This document shows positions 62,105 to 64,000 of a DNA stretch of 64,000 nucleotides, piece by piece. The position numbers and the translations under genes were made by a program. The notes beneath the pieces are model-generated. The model had not been told where the DNA came from. It was given only the letters and a program-made list of their open reading frames with translations, and made no database searches. Where the stretch lies: contig DATGQE010000104.1 of NCBI GenBank assembly GCA_035304345.1, positions 1 through 64,000 of the forward strand, written 5' to 3'. Origin of the DNA: IDS-8 sp035304345. GTDB taxonomy: Bacteria > Pseudomonadota > Gammaproteobacteria > Steroidobacterales > Woeseiaceae. The stretch's first letter is position 1. Each line of letters opens with the position of its first letter.

Positions 62105-64000
62105 TCAGAACCTCATCTCGAAAGTGGCGCCCACCTGGCGCGGATCGCCGCGGCGGATGTAGAGCTCGTTCGGGAAATCCGGCGGCTCGTTGCCGAAGAA
62201 GAACCCGCGCACGGCGTAGGTCTCGTCCAGCAGGTTGCGGGCCCACAGGGACGCGGTCCAGCGCTCGGCTTCGTACCCGATGCGGGCGTTGACGAGCTCG
62301 TACGGCTCGGAGCGCTGGTCGTGGCTGACGTCGAAATAGAACGCGTCGCGCGCGGAGACGTCGAGGCGGGCGAAAAAGCCGCTCGGGTGGCGCCAGGCAC
62401 CGCCGAGCGCGAGCGTGTAGCGTGGAGCGTGCGCCTGGTCGCGGCCCGTGAGATCCGCCGCGTCGCTCGTGAACTCGTCGAACTCGGCGTCGAGCAGGCC
62501 GACGCTCGCGTAGAGCTGCCACGCGTCGGAAGGCAGCCAGTTCACTGCCGCCTCCAGGCCGACCGTGCGGCCCCGCGCGGCATTGGTGGTGAGGAACACG
62601 AACGACGCCGGGTCGTTCGGGTTGAGCTGCACCGAGGTGCGCACCTGCTGGTCGACGCGGCGCGAGAAGAAGGCGGAGGCATCCACGGCCAGCGTGCCGT
62701 CGAGGAGCAGCGCCTTCACACCGGTCTCGAGGCTCCACAGCGCCTCCTGGCCGAACTCGCGGCCGCCTTCCGGCACCGGTCCCAGGTTGAAGCCGCCGGC
62801 CTTGTAGCCGCGTGACAGGGCGACGAACGCGGTGAGGCCGTCTTCGAATGTGTGCGTGTAGCTGAGCTCGCCGCCGACCATCGTCTCGCCGGGGCCGAGC
62901 GCGAGACCGGCAGAGTCCGTGTAATCCGTGTCACGATTCTCCACCCGGAGGCCGAGCCCGACCTCGCCGGCCTCGCCGACCTCGACGTTGAGCTGCCCGA
63001 ACACGGCGACGTTCAGCGCCTCGAAACGGCTGGACAGCGTGTCCTCCACGGCATCGCTGAAACCGGACAACGGGTCCTCGTACACGCCCCGGGTGGTCGT
63101 CGTCAGGCGCTCGTCGAGATCGAGGACGTAGAGGCCCAGGAGCCAGTCGGTGGAATCGCCGAACAGGCGGCCTGCGTCGGTGGAGGCGAGCCGGAATTCC
63201 TGGCTCAGCGTCTCGCGCCGGCGGTCGTTCGCGACGATGAAGTCGTAGGTGAACGGCGCCCAGGCCTCGGGATTGCCCCAGTCCGCGTCGAACCCGAAGT
63301 CCATGTCGGAATCGGCGTACGAGGTGATCGACGTGAGCTCGAAGCGCCGGGCACCCGACCACTCGGCGCGCAGCGCCGAGCCGAAGCTCCGCTGCGCGTC
63401 CCTCCCCGGCTTGTCGGACAGGACGGTGAGCGAGTTGTCGATCGCGAACGCGTCGTAACCGTCGTCGATGTCCGCGAGCATGGCGGCGAGCCCGACTTCC
63501 CACTCGTTTCCGGGCTGCCAGGAGAGCTTCGCGCGCAGGCTGGTCTCGTTGCGGCCGTTCGTATCGTCGCGGCCGAGGAACGGGTTCTCGCGGAAGCCGT
63601 CGCTTTCGTGACGGTGCGCGCTCGCGCGGAACGCGAGCGTGCCTGCGCGGTCGAGGGGCCCGCCCGCGGCGACACCGGCGGACCAGGCGTCGTCCTGGGC
63701 ACCGCTCAGCTCGAAGCGCCCCTCCCACTCCTCCGTGGGCTCGGCACTCTGGACGTAGATCAGCCCACCGATCGCGTTGGCGCCGTAGCGCGTGCCCTGC
63801 GAGCCGCGCAGCACCTCGACGCGCCCCACGTCGAACAACGTCGCGACGGCACCGATGCCGCTGAAGTCGATGTCGTCGATGATGAAGCCTACGGACGGGT
63901 TCGGCGCCCCTTCGTATTGCTCGAGCTCGCCGACCCCGCGGATCTGGAAGAACCGCGCGCGGTGGCCGTCCCCGGACCAGTTGAGGTTCGGGACGACGTT
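62105..64000 (-). CDS. TonB-dependent receptor of the thiamine operon, N-terminus beyond the window
   Basis: This is the C-terminal 631 residues of a TonB-dependent receptor. The plug is partly present (RFFQIRGVGELEQYEG, then VEVLRGSQGTRYGANAIGG). It is followed by a full barrel with typical paired strands and ends in the terminal aromatic EMRF. The signal peptide and TonB box lie beyond 64000. The downstream genes for a thiamine-binding protein, PnuT and a kinase make a thiamine or thiamine-precursor receptor the best reading. A TPP riboswitch would be expected upstream, outside the window. Confidence 0.92.
   Translation of the reverse strand, partial: NVVPNLNWSGDGHRARFFQIRGVGELEQYEGAPNPSVGFIIDDIDFSGIGAVATLFDVGRVEVLRGSQGTRYGANAIGGLIYVQSAEPTEEWEGRFELSGAQDDAWSAGVAAGGPLDRAGTLAFRASAHRHESDGFRENPFLGRDDTNGRNETSLRAKLSWQPGNEWEVGLAAMLADIDDGYDAFAIDNSLTVLSDKPGRDAQRSFGSALRAEWSGARRFELTSITSYADSDMDFGFDADWGNPEAWAPFTYDFIVANDRRRETLSQEFRLASTDAGRLFGDSTDWLLGLYVLDLDERLTTTTRGVYEDPLSGFSDAVEDTLSSRFEALNVAVFGQLNVEVGEAGEVGLGLRVENRDTDYTDSAGLALGPGETMVGGELSYTHTFEDGLTAFVALSRGYKAGGFNLGPVPEGGREFGQEALWSLETGVKALLLDGTLAVDASAFFSRRVDQQVRTSVQLNPNDPASFVFLTTNAARGRTVGLEAAVNWLPSDAWQLYASVGLLDAEFDEFTSDAADLTGRDQAHAPRYTLALGGAWRHPSGFFARLDVSARDAFYFDVSHDQRSEPYELVNARIGYEAERWTASLWARNLLDETYAVRGFFFGNEPPDFPNELYIRRGDPRQVGATFEMRF

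Overview
The window is GC-rich DNA (I did not compute the figure) packed with genes on both strands. It looks like a Gram-negative gammaproteobacterium of the Xanthomonadales / Steroidobacter / Woeseia kind. The grounds are four TonB-dependent receptors, a FecI/FecR pair, Tat- and Sec-exported enzymes, a VC_2705-type symporter with its DUF4212 subunit, and REP-like palindromes of the GTAG type. The taxonomic placement is inference. I saw no rRNA, tRNA, CRISPR array, prophage, transposase or integrase.

Left part (1-6035): a truncated pirin gene with an unknown partner, then a hexuronate/pectin catabolic block on the minus strand (kduI, kduD, uxaC, uxuB). Region 6151-13962 is a surface-signalling unit on the plus strand: ECF sigma factor, FecR anti-sigma factor, an STN-containing TonB receptor and a secreted S9 peptidase. 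Region 13981-16654 holds a SnoaL-like secreted protein, a GlxA-type AraC regulator and a methyltransferase.

Region 16770-33376 is a polysaccharide-utilisation locus for pectin-like material. It has a LacI regulator, a PL1 pectate lyase, a 2-keto-4-pentenoate hydratase-like enzyme, two esterases, GH95, GH43, a TonB receptor, kdgK, kdgA and an M20 amidohydrolase. A palindrome centred on CCGG (best copy TGACACCGGTGTCA) lies upstream of kduI, the lyase, the hydratase, the TonB receptor (two copies) and kdgA. It ties this locus to the left block as one regulon, most simply under the LacI protein. Mannonate dehydratase and a hexuronate transporter are not in the window.

Region 33431-39739 has a PRC-barrel protein, a Tat-exported dienelactone hydrolase, another TonB receptor and a small FN3-like membrane protein. 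Region 39894-45208 is a compact plus-strand group: a sodium:solute symporter, a 40-residue membrane microprotein, an aspartate carbamoyltransferase-like enzyme with an altered amino-acid loop, an asparagine-synthetase-like enzyme and a hypoxanthine phosphoribosyltransferase. Region 45272-49660 has a cation efflux protein, an M20 peptidase, a symporter with a built-in EF-hand-like loop, and its small subunit. A candidate small RNA follows at 49744-49890.

Region 50156-60115 has a helical-repeat protein, an SLC13/TrkA-C transporter, a persulfide-dioxygenase/rhodanese fusion, a lipoprotein, a double-domain M16 peptidase and a glyoxalase II. The right end (60388-64000) is a thiamine-salvage operon: TonB receptor, YkoF-like thiamine-binding protein, PnuC/PnuT and an APH-fold kinase.

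Two classes of dispersed repeat stand out. One is a set of short REP-like palindromes, some containing stop codons and some inside coding sequence. The other is three large nested inverted repeats (about 35806-36020, 54214-54376 and 60136-60348) whose arms differ between copies but stay complementary within each copy.
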